A DNA stretch of 64,000 nucleotides, taken from assembly GCF_029211265.1 (NCBI RefSeq), contig NZ_JARGEL010000010.1, positions 44,176 through 108,175 on the forward strand, in the 5' to 3' direction. Made by a program: the position numbers and the translations under genes. The notes under the pieces were generated by a model. The model was not told the origin of the DNA, did not search any database, and saw only the letters and a list, made by a program, of their open reading frames with translations. Source of the stretch: Extensimonas soli (GTDB taxonomy: Bacteria > Pseudomonadota > Gammaproteobacteria > Burkholderiales > Burkholderiaceae_C). Positions within the stretch are counted from its first letter, which is position 1; each line of letters begins with the position of its first letter. This document shows positions 27,457 through 37,284 of the stretch, piece after piece.

Positions 27457-27539
27457 GCAAGCCAACCGCGTGCGCGGGCCAGATGTCCCTGGGCTTGCGC
27501 GCCGAGCACGGCGCCGCGGTGCGCTGCCCACCATGCCTG

Positions 27540-27708
27540 CTAGGAGCCTGCCGGATTTTGGAATCGTCGGCTGCGAATGCGCCGCAGCGGCCCATTTTTT
27601 GCCGGCTTCTTGCCCCATAGCACCACTATGGGGCGGCGAATCCGACAAAAACTGGCCTCGCTGGGGCGCATTCTCGCTTTCGACGCCCAAAGCCCGACAG
27701 GCTTCTAG
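27540..27708 (-). repeat. CTAG-bounded palindromic element, copy B (hslU-mraZ gap)
   Basis: Inverted relative to copies A and C. CTAG lies at both ends (27540-27543 and 27705-27708), with termini GGAGCCTGCCGGATTTT and a slightly diverged partner. The inner CCCCATAG/CTATGGGG is present and the total is again 169 bp. It occupies a third of the 520-base hslU-mraZ gap. The minus-strand frame is open and encodes a peptide closely matching the dapF insert. Confidence 0.92.
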
Positions 27709-27859
27709 CTGGGTCGGCCTCGAGGCCGCTCCCTTCTCTGCATGTGCCACGTTCAAAGCCTGCGCTAAGTGCTTATACGGCAATGGTTTTCCTTTTTCCG
27801 TCGTTTGCGTTTGGCGGATAAGTCCTTGATTTCATTACAAAAAAATCCCGCAAGAGCCC

Positions 27860-27918
27860 TTGCGCGGTTGGCTTTTCCTGCTACAGTGCAAAAAAGTGCA
27901 ATGAAGTGGTGAAAAGTG
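27860..27918 (+). promoter_or_regulatory. dcw promoter with four 10-bp-spaced MraZ-type boxes
   Basis: TTGCGC (27860-27865), 16 bases, TACAGT (27882-27887). Overlapping and downstream are four GTG-centred repeats at 27886, 27896, 27906 and 27916, exactly 10 bp apart (GTGCAAAAAA, GTGCAATGAA, GTGGTGAAAA, GTGCCATAAA). MraZ binds direct repeats of this period upstream of its own gene in other bacteria. Confidence 0.7.
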
Positions 27919-27976
27919 CCATAAAACTCCGATTTCCGGGGTGCGGTGGCTTCAACCAAGCTGGGGAATCTTCGTC

Positions 27977-28405
27977 GTGTTCCAGGGTGCCTCGTCGCTG
28001 AGCCTCGATGCCAAGGGGCGGCTGTCCGTGCCGACCCGGCACCGCGACGTCCTGCTCGCGACGGCGGCAGGCCAGCTCACGATCACCAAGCACCCGCATG
28101 GCTGCCTGATGGTGTTCCCGCGGCCCGAATGGGAAAAGTTCCGCGAGCGCATCGCCCAGCTGCCCATGTCGGCGCAGTGGTGGAAGCGCATCTTCCTGGG
28201 CAACGCGATGGATGTGGAAATGGACGCCACGGGCCGCGTGCTGATTTCGCCCGAACTGCGTGCGGCGGCCGGCATCAGCAAGGAGTCCATCCTGCTGGGC
28301 ATGGGCAGCTACTTCGAGCTCTGGGACAAGGCCAGCTACGACGCGCAGGAAGCGCAGGCCATGCAGGGCGAAATGCCCGACGTCTTCAAAGATTTTTCTT
28401 TCTGA
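27977..28405 (+). CDS. mraZ: Transcriptional regulator MraZ
   Basis: 142-residue AbrB-like DNA-binding protein, first gene of the dcw cluster and its autoregulator. Two SpoVT-AbrB-type repeats are visible: [16 protein letters not shown] (about 8-23) and [14 protein letters not shown] (about 84-97). The start is GTG 27977 ([13 protein letters not shown]), with GGGGA upstream; a longer reading to 27941 lacks family support. It stops 8 bases before rsmH and acts on the boxes at 27886-27918 by inference. Confidence 0.93.
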   Translation: MFQGASSLSLDAKGRLSVPTRHRDVLLATAAGQLTITKHPHGCLMVFPRPEWEKFRERIAQLPMSAQWWKRIFLGNAMDVEMDATGRVLISPELRAAAGISKESILLGMGSYFELWDKASYDAQEAQAMQGEMPDVFKDFSF

Positions 28406-28413
28406 GGAACGCG

Positions 28414-29343
28414 GTGAATCGGGAGTTGCAGCACACCACGGTCCTTCTCGAAGAGGCCGTGCAAGCCCTGTTGGGCGGCGCGGGCCCCGCGCCTGCGGGC
28501 CTGTGGGTCGATGCGACCTTCGGCCGCGGCGGGCACGCGCGGCGCATCTTGCAGCGCCTGGGGCCGCAGGCGCGCCTCTTGGCGTTCGACAAAGACCCCG
28601 AGGCCGTCGCCGCCGCGGCGCAGATCGACGACGCGCGCTTTGCCATTCGCCACGAGGGGTTTGCGCACTTGGCCGACTTGCCCGCGGGCAGCGCCTGCGG
28701 CGTGCTGATGGACCTGGGCGTGAGCTCGCCGCAGCTCGACGCGGCCGAGCGCGGCTTCAGTTTTCGTTTCGATGGGCCGCTGGACATGCGCATGGACCCC
28801 ACGCGCGGCCAGAGCGTGGCGCAGTGGCTGGCCGAGGCCGATGAGGGCCAGATTGCGGAGGTGGTACGTGATTACGGCGAAGAACGGTTTGCTGGCGCCA
28901 TTGCAAAGGCGATTGTTGCTCGGCGCGCGCAGCAGGGAGCGCTCACGCGCACCGGCGAGCTCGCCGAACTCGTGGCTGGCGCGGTCAAGACCCGCGAACC
29001 TGGGCAGCACCCAGCCACGCGCACCTTTCAGGCTTTTCGGATTTTCATCAACGCCGAACTGCAGGAACTGCAGCAGGCGCTAGAAGCAAGCCTCAGGGTG
29101 CTTGCGCCGGGCGGGCGGCTCGTGGTGATCAGCTTCCATTCGCTCGAAGACCGCATCGTCAAGCAGTTCATCGCGCACCACTCCAAGGAGGTGTTCGACC
29201 GGCGCACGCCGTTTGCCGCGCCTGCGCCGCTGCGCCTCAAGGCATTGGGGCGCATTCGCCCCGGCGCGGCCGAGCTGGCCGTGAACCCGCGCGCGCGCAG
29301 CGCCATCCTGCGCGTGGCCGAGCGCACGGAGGTGCCCGCATGA
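28414..29343 (+). CDS. rsmH: 16S rRNA (cytosine(1402)-N4)-methyltransferase
   Basis: 309-residue RsmH (formerly MraW), which methylates C1402 of 16S rRNA near the P site. Family motifs are [25 protein letters not shown] (SAM site), [43 protein letters not shown] and [14 protein letters not shown]. It begins with GTG 28414 after TGAGGA. It overlaps ftsL by 4 bases. Confidence 0.95.
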   Translation: MNRELQHTTVLLEEAVQALLGGAGPAPAGLWVDATFGRGGHARRILQRLGPQARLLAFDKDPEAVAAAAQIDDARFAIRHEGFAHLADLPAGSACGVLMDLGVSSPQLDAAERGFSFRFDGPLDMRMDPTRGQSVAQWLAEADEGQIAEVVRDYGEERFAGAIAKAIVARRAQQGALTRTGELAELVAGAVKTREPGQHPATRTFQAFRIFINAELQELQQALEASLRVLAPGGRLVVISFHSLEDRIVKQFIAHHSKEVFDRRTPFAAPAPLRLKALGRIRPGAAELAVNPRARSAILRVAERTEVPA

Positions 29344-29675
29344 CGCGCCTGAACCTCGTGCTGCTGCTCGCGGTGTTGGCCAGCGCGTTTTACGTGGTCA
29401 ACCTGCAGTACGAATCGCGGCGCCTGTTCACCGAGCTCGACCGCGCCAAGGCCGAGGCGCGGCGCCTCGAGACCGAGCGCCAGCGCCTGCAGGTCGAAAA
29501 GCGCGCGCAGGCCACGCCGCTGCGCGTGGAAAAAATCGCGCGCACGCAGCTGCAGATGCGCACCGCGACGCCGGCGATCACGCAGTACGTGGGCGACGGG
29601 GCGAAAGACGCATCGGCAGCCCATGGTTCCGACGCTGCTGCGCTGCCTGCGGCCTCTGCGGGAGGCCCGCCATGA
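29340..29675 (+). CDS. ftsL: Cell division protein FtsL
   Basis: 111-residue bitopic divisome protein. One membrane helix (about 4-20, [17 protein letters not shown]) precedes a periplasmic leucine-zipper-like coiled coil (about 25-60) and a disordered Ala-rich tail. FtsL forms FtsQLB and helps activate FtsWI. It overlaps rsmH and ftsI by ATGA. It is identified largely by position and topology, since the family is poorly conserved in sequence. Confidence 0.9.
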   Translation: MTRLNLVLLLAVLASAFYVVNLQYESRRLFTELDRAKAEARRLETERQRLQVEKRAQATPLRVEKIARTQLQMRTATPAITQYVGDGAKDASAAHGSDAAALPAASAGGPP

Positions 29676-31414
29676 GCCGCAGCGTGCGCTACGCCTCCAG
29701 CCCCTTGCTGACCAGCCGCACGCCGCTGTGGCGCAGCAAGTTCATCGTTGCGCTGCTCGCGCTGGGCTTCGTCGGCCTGGCGGCGCGCGCGGCCTACGTG
29801 CAGGTGCTTGCGAACGATTTTTTCCTGCGCCAGGGCGAGGTGCGTTTTGCGCGCACGCTCGAATTGCCCGCGCACCGCGGCCGCATCCTGGACCGCAACG
29901 GCCTGCTGCTGGCTTCGAGCGTGCCCGCGGCGAGCATCTGGGCCATTCCCGAGGACGTAGAGCAGGACGACCCCGAGGTGCGCGCCAAGCTGCCCAGGCT
30001 GGCGCAGCTGCTGGGCATGTCGCTTGTCGATGTGCAGCGCAAGCTGGCCGACGAGGACAAGACCTTCGTCTGGATCAAGCGCCAGCTCGACTGGGACGTG
30101 GGCCAGCAGATCGTCGCGCTCGACCTCAAGGGCATCTATTTGCGCAAGGAATACAAGCGCCAGTACCCCGAGGGCGAGGCGGCCGCGCACATCGTGGGCT
30201 TCACCAACGTCGAAGACCAGGGCCAGGAGGGCATGGAGCTGATCTTCAACAAAGACCTCGCGGGCAAGCCCGGCTCGCGCCGCGTGATCAAGGACCGCAT
30301 GGGGCGCATCGTCGAAGGCGTGGGCGAGGACGTGCCGCCCGTGGATGGGCGCGACATCCAGCTGTCCATAGACAGCAAGGTGCAGTTTTTCGCCTACCAG
30401 AAGCTGCGCGACCAGGTGCAGGAGCACAAGGCCAAGGCCGGCAGCGTGGTGGTGCTGGACGCGCACACGGGCGAGGTGCTGGCGCTGGCCAATTACCCGA
30501 GCTACGTGCCCGACGAGCGCCGCAACCTCACGGGCGAGCAGCTGCGCAACCGCGCGCTCACCGACGTGTTCGAGCCCGGCTCGACCATGAAGCCCTTCAC
30601 CATAGGCCTGGCGCTCGAAACCGGGCGCGTGCGGCCCGACACCATCATAGACACCAACCCCGGGCGCATCACCATCACGGGCTCGACGATTTCCGATACG
30701 CACAACTACGGCGTGCTCACGGTGCAAGGGGTGATCCAGAAGTCGAGCAACGTGGGCACGACCAAGATCGCGATGCAGATGTCGCCGCGCGAGATGTGGG
30801 AAACCTTCTCGGCCGCGGGTTTCGGGCAAAAGCCGCAGCTCGCGTTCCCGGGCGTGGTCAGCGGGCGCCTGCGCCCCTACAAGACCTGGCGCCCGATCGA
30901 GCAGGCCACCATGGCCTATGGCTACGGGCTCTCGGCCAGCCTGTTCCAGATGGCGCGCTCGTACACCGTGTTTGCCAACGGCGGGCGCGTGATCCCGGCC
31001 ACCATGCTCAAGAGCAGCACGCCCGCGGTCGGCGTGCCGGTGTTTTCCGAGCGCACGGCCGACGAGATTCGCAAAATGCTGCAAATGGCCGCCGGTCCGG
31101 GCGGCACGGGGCAGAAGGCGCAGACCGTGGGCTACTCGGTGGGCGGCAAGTCGGGCACGGCGCGCAAGCAGCAGGGCAAGGGTTACGCCTCGGGCAAGTA
31201 CCGTTCGTGGTTCACCGGCATGGCGCCGATCGACAAGCCGCGCATCATCGTCGCGGTGATGATCGACGAGCCGAGCAACGGCCAGGTCTATGGCGGCCTG
31301 GTCGCCGCGCCGGTGTTCAGCGTGGTGGTGCAGCAGACGCTGCGCCTCATGGGCGTGCCGCCCGACATGGACGTGAAGCCGCAGATCGTCGCCGACGTGG
31401 AGGAGCCGCTGTGA
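29672..31414 (+). CDS. ftsI: Septal peptidoglycan transpeptidase FtsI (PBP3)
   Basis: 580-residue class B penicillin-binding protein that cross-links septal peptidoglycan. A single N-terminal membrane anchor (about 22-44) is followed by the pedestal domain (RGRILDRNGLLLA) and the transpeptidase domain with S304 (STMK), SSN at 358-360 and KSGT at 493-496. Length matches the family (E. coli 588). It partners with FtsW, which lies downstream in the same operon. Confidence 0.96.
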   Translation: MSRSVRYASSPLLTSRTPLWRSKFIVALLALGFVGLAARAAYVQVLANDFFLRQGEVRFARTLELPAHRGRILDRNGLLLASSVPAASIWAIPEDVEQDDPEVRAKLPRLAQLLGMSLVDVQRKLADEDKTFVWIKRQLDWDVGQQIVALDLKGIYLRKEYKRQYPEGEAAAHIVGFTNVEDQGQEGMELIFNKDLAGKPGSRRVIKDRMGRIVEGVGEDVPPVDGRDIQLSIDSKVQFFAYQKLRDQVQEHKAKAGSVVVLDAHTGEVLALANYPSYVPDERRNLTGEQLRNRALTDVFEPGSTMKPFTIGLALETGRVRPDTIIDTNPGRITITGSTISDTHNYGVLTVQGVIQKSSNVGTTKIAMQMSPREMWETFSAAGFGQKPQLAFPGVVSGRLRPYKTWRPIEQATMAYGYGLSASLFQMARSYTVFANGGRVIPATMLKSSTPAVGVPVFSERTADEIRKMLQMAAGPGGTGQKAQTVGYSVGGKSGTARKQQGKGYASGKYRSWFTGMAPIDKPRIIVAVMIDEPSNGQVYGGLVAAPVFSVVVQQTLRLMGVPPDMDVKPQIVADVEEPL

Positions 31415-32958
31415 TGCGCATACTCCAAAGCGCCCCCGAGGCCGTGCAATGGTTGCGCACGCTGCTTGCGCCCGGCCGCGGCACGCTGCAGACCGACAGC
31501 CGGCAGATTGCGCCCGGCGACGCCTTCATCGCCTGGCCCGGCGCCGCGACCGACGGGCGTGCGCACGTGGCCGACGCCCTGGCGCGCGGCGCTGCGGCCT
31601 GCCTGGTCGAGCAAGACGGCGTGGAGGCGTTTGCGCTCGATGCGCGCCACCCCGACGCCGCCATCGCGGCGCTGCGCGGGCTCAAGGCCGCGACCGGCGA
31701 GATCGCCGCGCAGTGGTTCGGCCACCCCTCGGCAGAACTCGACGTGATCGCCATCACGGGCACCAACGGCAAGACCAGCACCGCCTGGTGGCTCGCGCAT
31801 GCACTCTCGAAAAAAGAGCTGCATGGGCGCACTGGATGCGGGCTCATAGGCACTTTGGGCATGGGAACGCCGGGCCAGCTCGAAGGCTCGGGCCTGACCA
31901 CGCCCGACCCCGTGCGGCTGCAGCGCGCGCTGCGCCAGATGGCCGACCAGGGGCTCGCGGCCTGTGCCATCGAGGCGTCCTCGATCGGTCTGGCAGAGCA
32001 ACGCCTCGCGGGCACGCGCATTCGCGTCGCGGTGTTCACCAACTTCACGCAAGACCACCTCGACTACCACGGCGACATGGACGCCTACTGGTGCGCCAAG
32101 CGCGCGCTGTTCGACTGGCCGGGGCTGCAGGCCGCGGTGATCCACCTCGACGACGCCCAGGGTGCGCGCCTGCACGCCGAGCTCGAAGGCGAAGTGCGTG
32201 GCTGCGCACTCGACCTCTGGGGCGTGTCCGTGCCCTTGGCGCAGCAGCCGCCGGTGCCGGGCGCACGCCTGTGGACCCAAGACCTGCACTTCGGCGCGCA
32301 AGGCATCGCCTGCACGGTGTGCGAAGGCACCGAGCGCCACCCCTGGCAGCCACGCGTGGTGGGGCGCTACAACCTGCAGAACCTGCTTGGCGTGCTCGCG
32401 GTGCTGCGCAGCCTGGGCGTGGCGCTGCCCGAGGCGCTGCGCGCGTGCGAGGCGCTGCCGCCCGTGCCGGGGCGCATGCAGCAGGTGCCGGCCGAGCACG
32501 GGCAGCCGCTCGTGGTGGTCGATTACGCGCACACGCCGGACGCGCTCGAACAGGTCTTGCTCGCGCTGCGCCCCGTGGCGCAGGCGCGCGGCGGGCAGCT
32601 GTGGTGCGTGTTCGGCTGCGGCGGCGAGCGCGACGCGGGCAAGCGCCCGCAGATGGGCGCCGTGGCGCAGCACCGCGCCGATTGGGTGGTGGTAACGAGC
32701 GACAACCCGCGCGGCGAAGACCCGGCGGCCATCATCCACCAGATTCTGCTCGGCACGATCGCGGGCGAGACCGTGCGCGCCGAGCCCGACCGCGCTGCCG
32801 CGATCGCGCTCGCGCTGGCCGAGGCCGACGCTGCCGACGTGGTGCTGATCGCCGGCAAGGGCCACGAGGACTATCAAGAAATCGCAGGCCGGCGTGTGCC
32901 GTTTTCCGATCTGGCGCAGGCGCAGGCCGCGCTCGCGGCGCGTGGGGGTTCGGCATGA
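31414..32958 (+). CDS. murE: UDP-MurNAc-tripeptide synthetase MurE (meso-DAP-adding)
   Basis: 514-residue Mur ligase that adds meso-diaminopimelate to UDP-MurNAc-L-Ala-D-Glu. The ATP loop is GTNGKTSTAWW, the catalytic carbamylated-lysine region is YWCAKRALF, and the DAP-specificity motif is DNPR (in TSDNPRGEDP). The ATG shares one base with the ftsI stop. A low-GC patch at 31804-31862 (residues about 131-149, SKKELHGRTGCGLIGTLG) resembles the AT-richer module. Its substrate comes from dapF. Confidence 0.95.
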   Translation: MRILQSAPEAVQWLRTLLAPGRGTLQTDSRQIAPGDAFIAWPGAATDGRAHVADALARGAAACLVEQDGVEAFALDARHPDAAIAALRGLKAATGEIAAQWFGHPSAELDVIAITGTNGKTSTAWWLAHALSKKELHGRTGCGLIGTLGMGTPGQLEGSGLTTPDPVRLQRALRQMADQGLAACAIEASSIGLAEQRLAGTRIRVAVFTNFTQDHLDYHGDMDAYWCAKRALFDWPGLQAAVIHLDDAQGARLHAELEGEVRGCALDLWGVSVPLAQQPPVPGARLWTQDLHFGAQGIACTVCEGTERHPWQPRVVGRYNLQNLLGVLAVLRSLGVALPEALRACEALPPVPGRMQQVPAEHGQPLVVVDYAHTPDALEQVLLALRPVAQARGGQLWCVFGCGGERDAGKRPQMGAVAQHRADWVVVTSDNPRGEDPAAIIHQILLGTIAGETVRAEPDRAAAIALALAEADAADVVLIAGKGHEDYQEIAGRRVPFSDLAQAQAALAARGGSA

Positions 32959-34481
32959 TGCGGCTGCAGCAGGCTTTCGACTTCATCCGTGCGCGCCTTC
33001 CCGCGGCACGGCTCGTGGGCGTGGATGCGGCGGGCGCGGCGGCCATCGAACTGCAGCGCGCGCATACCGACACGCGCACGCTGCAGCTGGGCGACCTGTT
33101 CGTGGCGCTGCGCGGCGCGCGTTTCGACGCGCACGACTTTCTGCCCCAGGCGCGCGCGCAAGGAGCGCTGGCCGTGGTGGCCGAGCGCGGGCTCGAGGCC
33201 GCGGGCCTGCCCGGCATCGAAGTGCCCGACAGCACGGCGGCGCTGGGCGCGCTCGCCGCGGGCTGGCGCGCACAGTTCACGCTGCCGCTGATCGCCGTCA
33301 CCGGCAGCAACGGCAAGACCACGGTGACGCAGATGATCGCGTGCATCCTCGCCGCCAACGCGGGCGAGGCGGCCTTTGCCACGCGCGGCAACCTCAACAA
33401 CGCCATCGGCGTGCCGCAGACCCTGCTACGCCTCACGGCCGCGCACCGCGTGGGCGTGGTCGAGCTGGGCATGAACCACCCGGGCGAAATCGCCTACCTG
33501 GCCGAGCTGGTGCGCCCCACGGTGGCGCTGGTCAACAACGCGCAGCGCGAGCACCTCGAATTCATGCACACCGTGGAGGCCGTGGCGCGCGAAAACGGCG
33601 CCGTGCTGGCCGCGCTGCCCCAGAGCGGCGTGGCCGTGTTCCCGGCGCAGGACGACTACACGCCGCTGTGGCGCAGCCTGGCCGCGGGGCGGCGCTGTCT
33701 TACGTTTGGCGGCGCCGGGGCCGATTTCGAGTGCCTGCGCGCCACTTGGGAGCTGGCAGAGGCGCCGGAGCAGCCGGGCGCGCAGCAAGCCGCCTGGAGC
33801 GTGCAAATGCGCACGCCCACCGGGCCGCTCGCCTGCCGGCTGCACATCGCCGGGCGCCACAACATGACGAATGCGCTCGCCGCTGCAGCCTGCGCGTTCG
33901 CCGCGGGGGTGCCGCCGGACGCCATCGCGCAGGGGCTCGCGGCCTTTCGGCCCGTGGCGGGACGCTCGCGCGCGTTTGGCCTGCAGCTGGGTGGGCGCGA
34001 GATCACGGTGGTTGACGACAGCTACAACGCCAACCCGGACTCGGTGCGCGCGGCCATCGCCGTGCTCGCCGAGCTGCCCGCGCCGCAGTTGCTCGTGCTC
34101 GGCGACATGGGCGAGGTGGGCACGCAAGGCCCGCAGTTCCACGCCGAGGCCGGCGCCCAGGCGCGCGCCGCGGGCATTACCAAGCTTTATGCACTGGGCG
34201 CACTGGCCGCACACGCGGTGCGCGCCTTCGACCCCGAAGGGCGCGGCGCGGGCCGGCATTTCGACAACATGGCCGCCTTGCAGGAGGCCGCGTGCGCCGC
34301 TTTGCCCGCGCTGGGCAGCGTGCTCGTGAAAGGATCGCGTTTCATGAAAATGGAACAGGTGGTGCAGGCCCTTGCGGCCCGCCCTGGGGCCGCCGCGCCC
34401 ATGCTGACTGCAGCGGCCGCTGCGGCAGCTTCGACTTCATCCACTTCCTCGCCAGTCGGGGCTGCAGGTGCCGCATGCTGA
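32955..34481 (+). CDS. murF: UDP-MurNAc-pentapeptide synthetase MurF
   Basis: 508-residue Mur ligase that adds D-Ala-D-Ala. The ATP loop is [11 protein letters not shown] (about residues 115-125); [21 protein letters not shown] and [10 protein letters not shown] are conserved. The C-terminus carries a low-complexity tail of about 35 residues (Ala/Ser/Thr-rich, ending GAAC) absent from most MurF. It overlaps murE by 4 bases and mraY by 7. Confidence 0.95.
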   Translation: MMRLQQAFDFIRARLPAARLVGVDAAGAAAIELQRAHTDTRTLQLGDLFVALRGARFDAHDFLPQARAQGALAVVAERGLEAAGLPGIEVPDSTAALGALAAGWRAQFTLPLIAVTGSNGKTTVTQMIACILAANAGEAAFATRGNLNNAIGVPQTLLRLTAAHRVGVVELGMNHPGEIAYLAELVRPTVALVNNAQREHLEFMHTVEAVARENGAVLAALPQSGVAVFPAQDDYTPLWRSLAAGRRCLTFGGAGADFECLRATWELAEAPEQPGAQQAAWSVQMRTPTGPLACRLHIAGRHNMTNALAAAACAFAAGVPPDAIAQGLAAFRPVAGRSRAFGLQLGGREITVVDDSYNANPDSVRAAIAVLAELPAPQLLVLGDMGEVGTQGPQFHAEAGAQARAAGITKLYALGALAAHAVRAFDPEGRGAGRHFDNMAALQEAACAALPALGSVLVKGSRFMKMEQVVQALAARPGAAAPMLTAAAAAAASTSSTSSPVGAAGAAC

Positions 34482-35653
34482 TCTGGCTCGCGCAATGGCT
34501 GCAGGGCTGGTCGGCCGATTTCGGGCACCTGCGCGTGTTCCAGTACCTGAGCTTTCGCGCCGTGATGGCCGCGCTCACGGCGCTGCTCATCGGGCTGGCG
34601 GCGGGGCCCAAGGTGATCCGCATCCTCACCGCGCTCAAGATCGGCCAGCCCGTGCGTGAATACGCGATGCAGTCGCACCTCGTCAAAAGCGGCACGCCCA
34701 CCATGGGCGGGGTGCTGATTTTGCTCGCGCTCACGGCGTCCACGCTGCTGTGGGCCGACCTGTCGAACCGCTTCGTCTGGATCGTGCTCGTGGTCACGCT
34801 GGGCTTTGGCGCGATCGGCTGGGTGGACGACTGGCGCAAAGTGGTGCGCAAAGACCCCGAGGGCATGCGCTCGCGCGAGAAGTATTTCTGGCAGTCGCTG
34901 ATCGGCCTGCTCGCCGCGCTGTACCTGGTGTTCGCCATTTCCGGCAATTCCAATGCGCGCGTGCTCGAGCTGTTCATTACCTGGGTGCAGTCGGGCTTTG
35001 CGCTCGACCTGCCGCCCAAGGCCGGGCTGCTGCTGCCGTTTTTCAAGGAAGTCAGCTACCCGCTGGGCGTGTGGGGCTTCGTCGTGCTGACCTACCTGGT
35101 CATCGTCGGCGCGAGCAACGCCGTCAACCTCACCGACGGGCTCGACGGCCTGGCCATCATGCCGGTGGTGCTGGTCGGCTCGGCGCTCGGGGTGTTTGCC
35201 TACGTCGTGGGCAATGCGGTGTATTCCAAATATCTGTTCTTTCCGCACATTCCGGGCGCGGGCGAGCTGCTGGTGTTCTGCGCCGCGATCGCGGGCGCGG
35301 GGCTGGCCTTCTTGTGGTTCAACGCCTATCCGGCCAAGGTGTTCATGGGCGACGTGGGCGCGCTCTCGCTCGGCGCGGCGCTGGGCACGGTGGCCGTGAT
35401 CGTGCGCCAGGAGATCGTGCTCGCCGTGATGGGCGGCATCTTCGTCGTCGAGGCGCTCTCGGTGATGCTGCAGGTGGGCTGGTTCAAGTTCACCAAAAAG
35501 CGCTACGGCGCGGGCCGGCGCCTGTTCCAGATGGCGCCGCTGCACCACCACTTCGAGAAAAAAGGCTGGAAGGAAACGCAGGTCGTGGTGCGCTTTTGGA
35601 TCATCACCATGCTGCTGTGTCTGGTGGGGCTTTCGACCCTGAAATTGCGATGA
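34475..35653 (+). CDS. mraY: Phospho-MurNAc-pentapeptide transferase MraY
   Basis: 392-residue inner-membrane enzyme that makes lipid I from UDP-MurNAc-pentapeptide and undecaprenyl phosphate. About ten helices. Active-site motifs are [16 protein letters not shown], the [13 protein letters not shown] block with [11 protein letters not shown], and [15 protein letters not shown] 34475 lies 7 bases inside murF. Length is typical for betaproteobacteria. Confidence 0.96.
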   Translation: MLIWLAQWLQGWSADFGHLRVFQYLSFRAVMAALTALLIGLAAGPKVIRILTALKIGQPVREYAMQSHLVKSGTPTMGGVLILLALTASTLLWADLSNRFVWIVLVVTLGFGAIGWVDDWRKVVRKDPEGMRSREKYFWQSLIGLLAALYLVFAISGNSNARVLELFITWVQSGFALDLPPKAGLLLPFFKEVSYPLGVWGFVVLTYLVIVGASNAVNLTDGLDGLAIMPVVLVGSALGVFAYVVGNAVYSKYLFFPHIPGAGELLVFCAAIAGAGLAFLWFNAYPAKVFMGDVGALSLGAALGTVAVIVRQEIVLAVMGGIFVVEALSVMLQVGWFKFTKKRYGAGRRLFQMAPLHHHFEKKGWKETQVVVRFWIITMLLCLVGLSTLKLR

Positions 35654-37284
35654 ACAGCCCCGCCACCACTTCCATTGCCCAGCTTGCCCCGGCGCTCGCG
35701 CGTTGGCAGGGCGCGCGCGTGCTCGTGCTGGGCCTGGGCGCCTCAGGACTGGCGATGGCGCGCTGGTGCGCGCGCTGCGGCGCGCAGGTCACGGTGGCCG
35801 ACACGCGCGCTGCACCGCCGCAGCTCGCCACGCTGCGCGCCGAGCTGCCGCAGGCCGCATTCGTGAGCGGCGCGCTGGACGCGGCGCTGCTGCGCGGCCA
35901 GGGCTATGCCGCGGTGCTGCGCTCGCCGGGGCTGAGCCCGGCGTCGAATGCTCCCATTATGGAAGCTGCAAGTGCAGAATCTATCAGCGTTTGGGGCGAA
36001 TTGGACTTGTTTTCTGAAGGCTTGCAGGCACTGCGTGCGCAGACTGGCTACGCGCCCGCCGTGCTGGCCATCACGGGCACCAACGGCAAGACCACGGTGA
36101 CTTCGCTGACCGGCCAGCTCGTGGAGCGTGCCGGCAAGAGCGTGGCCGTCGCGGGCAACATCGGGCCTACGTTGCTCGACACCTTGAGCGAGCGCATGGT
36201 CGCGGGCAGCCTGCCCGAGGTCTGGGTGCTCGAACTTTCCAGTTTCCAGCTCGACGGCGTGCAGGGTTTCGAGCCCACGGCGGCCGCGGTGCTCAACGTC
36301 ACGCAAGACCACCTCGACTGGCACGGCAGCCTGCAGGACTACGCGGCGGCCAAGGCGCGCATCTTTGGCCAGCACGCGCTCATGGTGCTCAACCGCGAAG
36401 ACCCGCTCGTGATGCAGATGCTGCCCGCCGCGGCGCCGGCTGCATCCAGCACTGTCGCATCGAACGCTACCGCGCGCAAAACGCGGCCGCAAACAGCGCC
36501 GCAGCGCGCCTACCTGACCTTCGGCGGCGACCTGCCGCGCCGCCCTGGCGACTTCGGCATCGAAGTGGTGCATGGCATGGCCTGGCTCGTGCGTGCGCAG
36601 CCGCACGAAAACGCCGAAAACGCCGCGCCGCGCCGCCGTGCGCGTACTGAATCAGGGGCCGACGCACAGGTGCCGCTGCAGCTGCAGCGCCTCATGCCCG
36701 CCGAAGCGCTGCGCATCCGCGGGCGCCACAACGCCGTGAACGCGCTCGCCGCGCTGGCGCTCGCCAGCGCCGCGGGCTGCGCGCTCGCGCCCATGCTCTA
36801 CGGCTTGCGCGAATACCGCGGCGAGCCGCACCGCGTGGAGCCCGTGGCCATCGTCGCCGGGGTCGAGTATTTCGACGACAGCAAGGGCACCAACGTGGGC
36901 GCGACCGTGGCCGCGCTCAGCGGCCTGGGGGCCGAGCGCCGCATCGTGCTGATCCTGGGCGGCGAGGGCAAGGGGCAGGACTTCACGCCGCTCGCGCCGC
37001 CCGTGGCGCGGCACGCGCGCGCCGTGCTGCTGATTGGGCGTGATGCGCCGCGCATCCGCGCCGCGCTGCAGGGCACGGGCGTGCCGCTGCTCGACGCCGC
37101 CACGCTGCCCGAGGCCGTGCAGCAGGCCGCGCAGTGCGCGCAAGCGGGCGACGCCGTGCTGCTCTCGCCGGCCTGCGCGAGCCTGGACATGTTCCGCGAC
37201 TACGCGCACCGCGCCGAAGTGTTCCGCGAGGCCGTGCGCGCGCTGGCCTTGAACATGGGGCAAGACGTGGAGGGCATGGCATGA
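35650..37284 (+). CDS. murD: UDP-MurNAc-L-alanine:D-glutamate ligase MurD
   Basis: 544-residue Mur ligase that adds D-glutamate. N-terminal [12 protein letters not shown] binds UDP; the ATP loop is [23 protein letters not shown] and [11 protein letters not shown] are conserved. It is about 100 residues longer than E. coli MurD (438). The excess lies in a low-complexity middle segment (about 260-345, Ala/Ser/Thr/Arg-rich, including [20 protein letters not shown]). A low-GC patch at 35949-36005 resembles the AT-richer module. It overlaps mraY and ftsW by ATGA. Confidence 0.94.
   Translation: MNSPATTSIAQLAPALARWQGARVLVLGLGASGLAMARWCARCGAQVTVADTRAAPPQLATLRAELPQAAFVSGALDAALLRGQGYAAVLRSPGLSPASNAPIMEAASAESISVWGELDLFSEGLQALRAQTGYAPAVLAITGTNGKTTVTSLTGQLVERAGKSVAVAGNIGPTLLDTLSERMVAGSLPEVWVLELSSFQLDGVQGFEPTAAAVLNVTQDHLDWHGSLQDYAAAKARIFGQHALMVLNREDPLVMQMLPAAAPAASSTVASNATARKTRPQTAPQRAYLTFGGDLPRRPGDFGIEVVHGMAWLVRAQPHENAENAAPRRRARTESGADAQVPLQLQRLMPAEALRIRGRHNAVNALAALALASAAGCALAPMLYGLREYRGEPHRVEPVAIVAGVEYFDDSKGTNVGATVAALSGLGAERRIVLILGGEGKGQDFTPLAPPVARHARAVLLIGRDAPRIRAALQGTGVPLLDAATLPEAVQQAAQCAQAGDAVLLSPACASLDMFRDYAHRAEVFREAVRALALNMGQDVEGMA

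Noticed and set aside
28860..28925. Repeat-like low-GC patch in rsmH
   Set aside because: The encoded [14 protein letters not shown] is conserved across the RsmH family, so the composition reflects protein conservation rather than an absorbed repeat.
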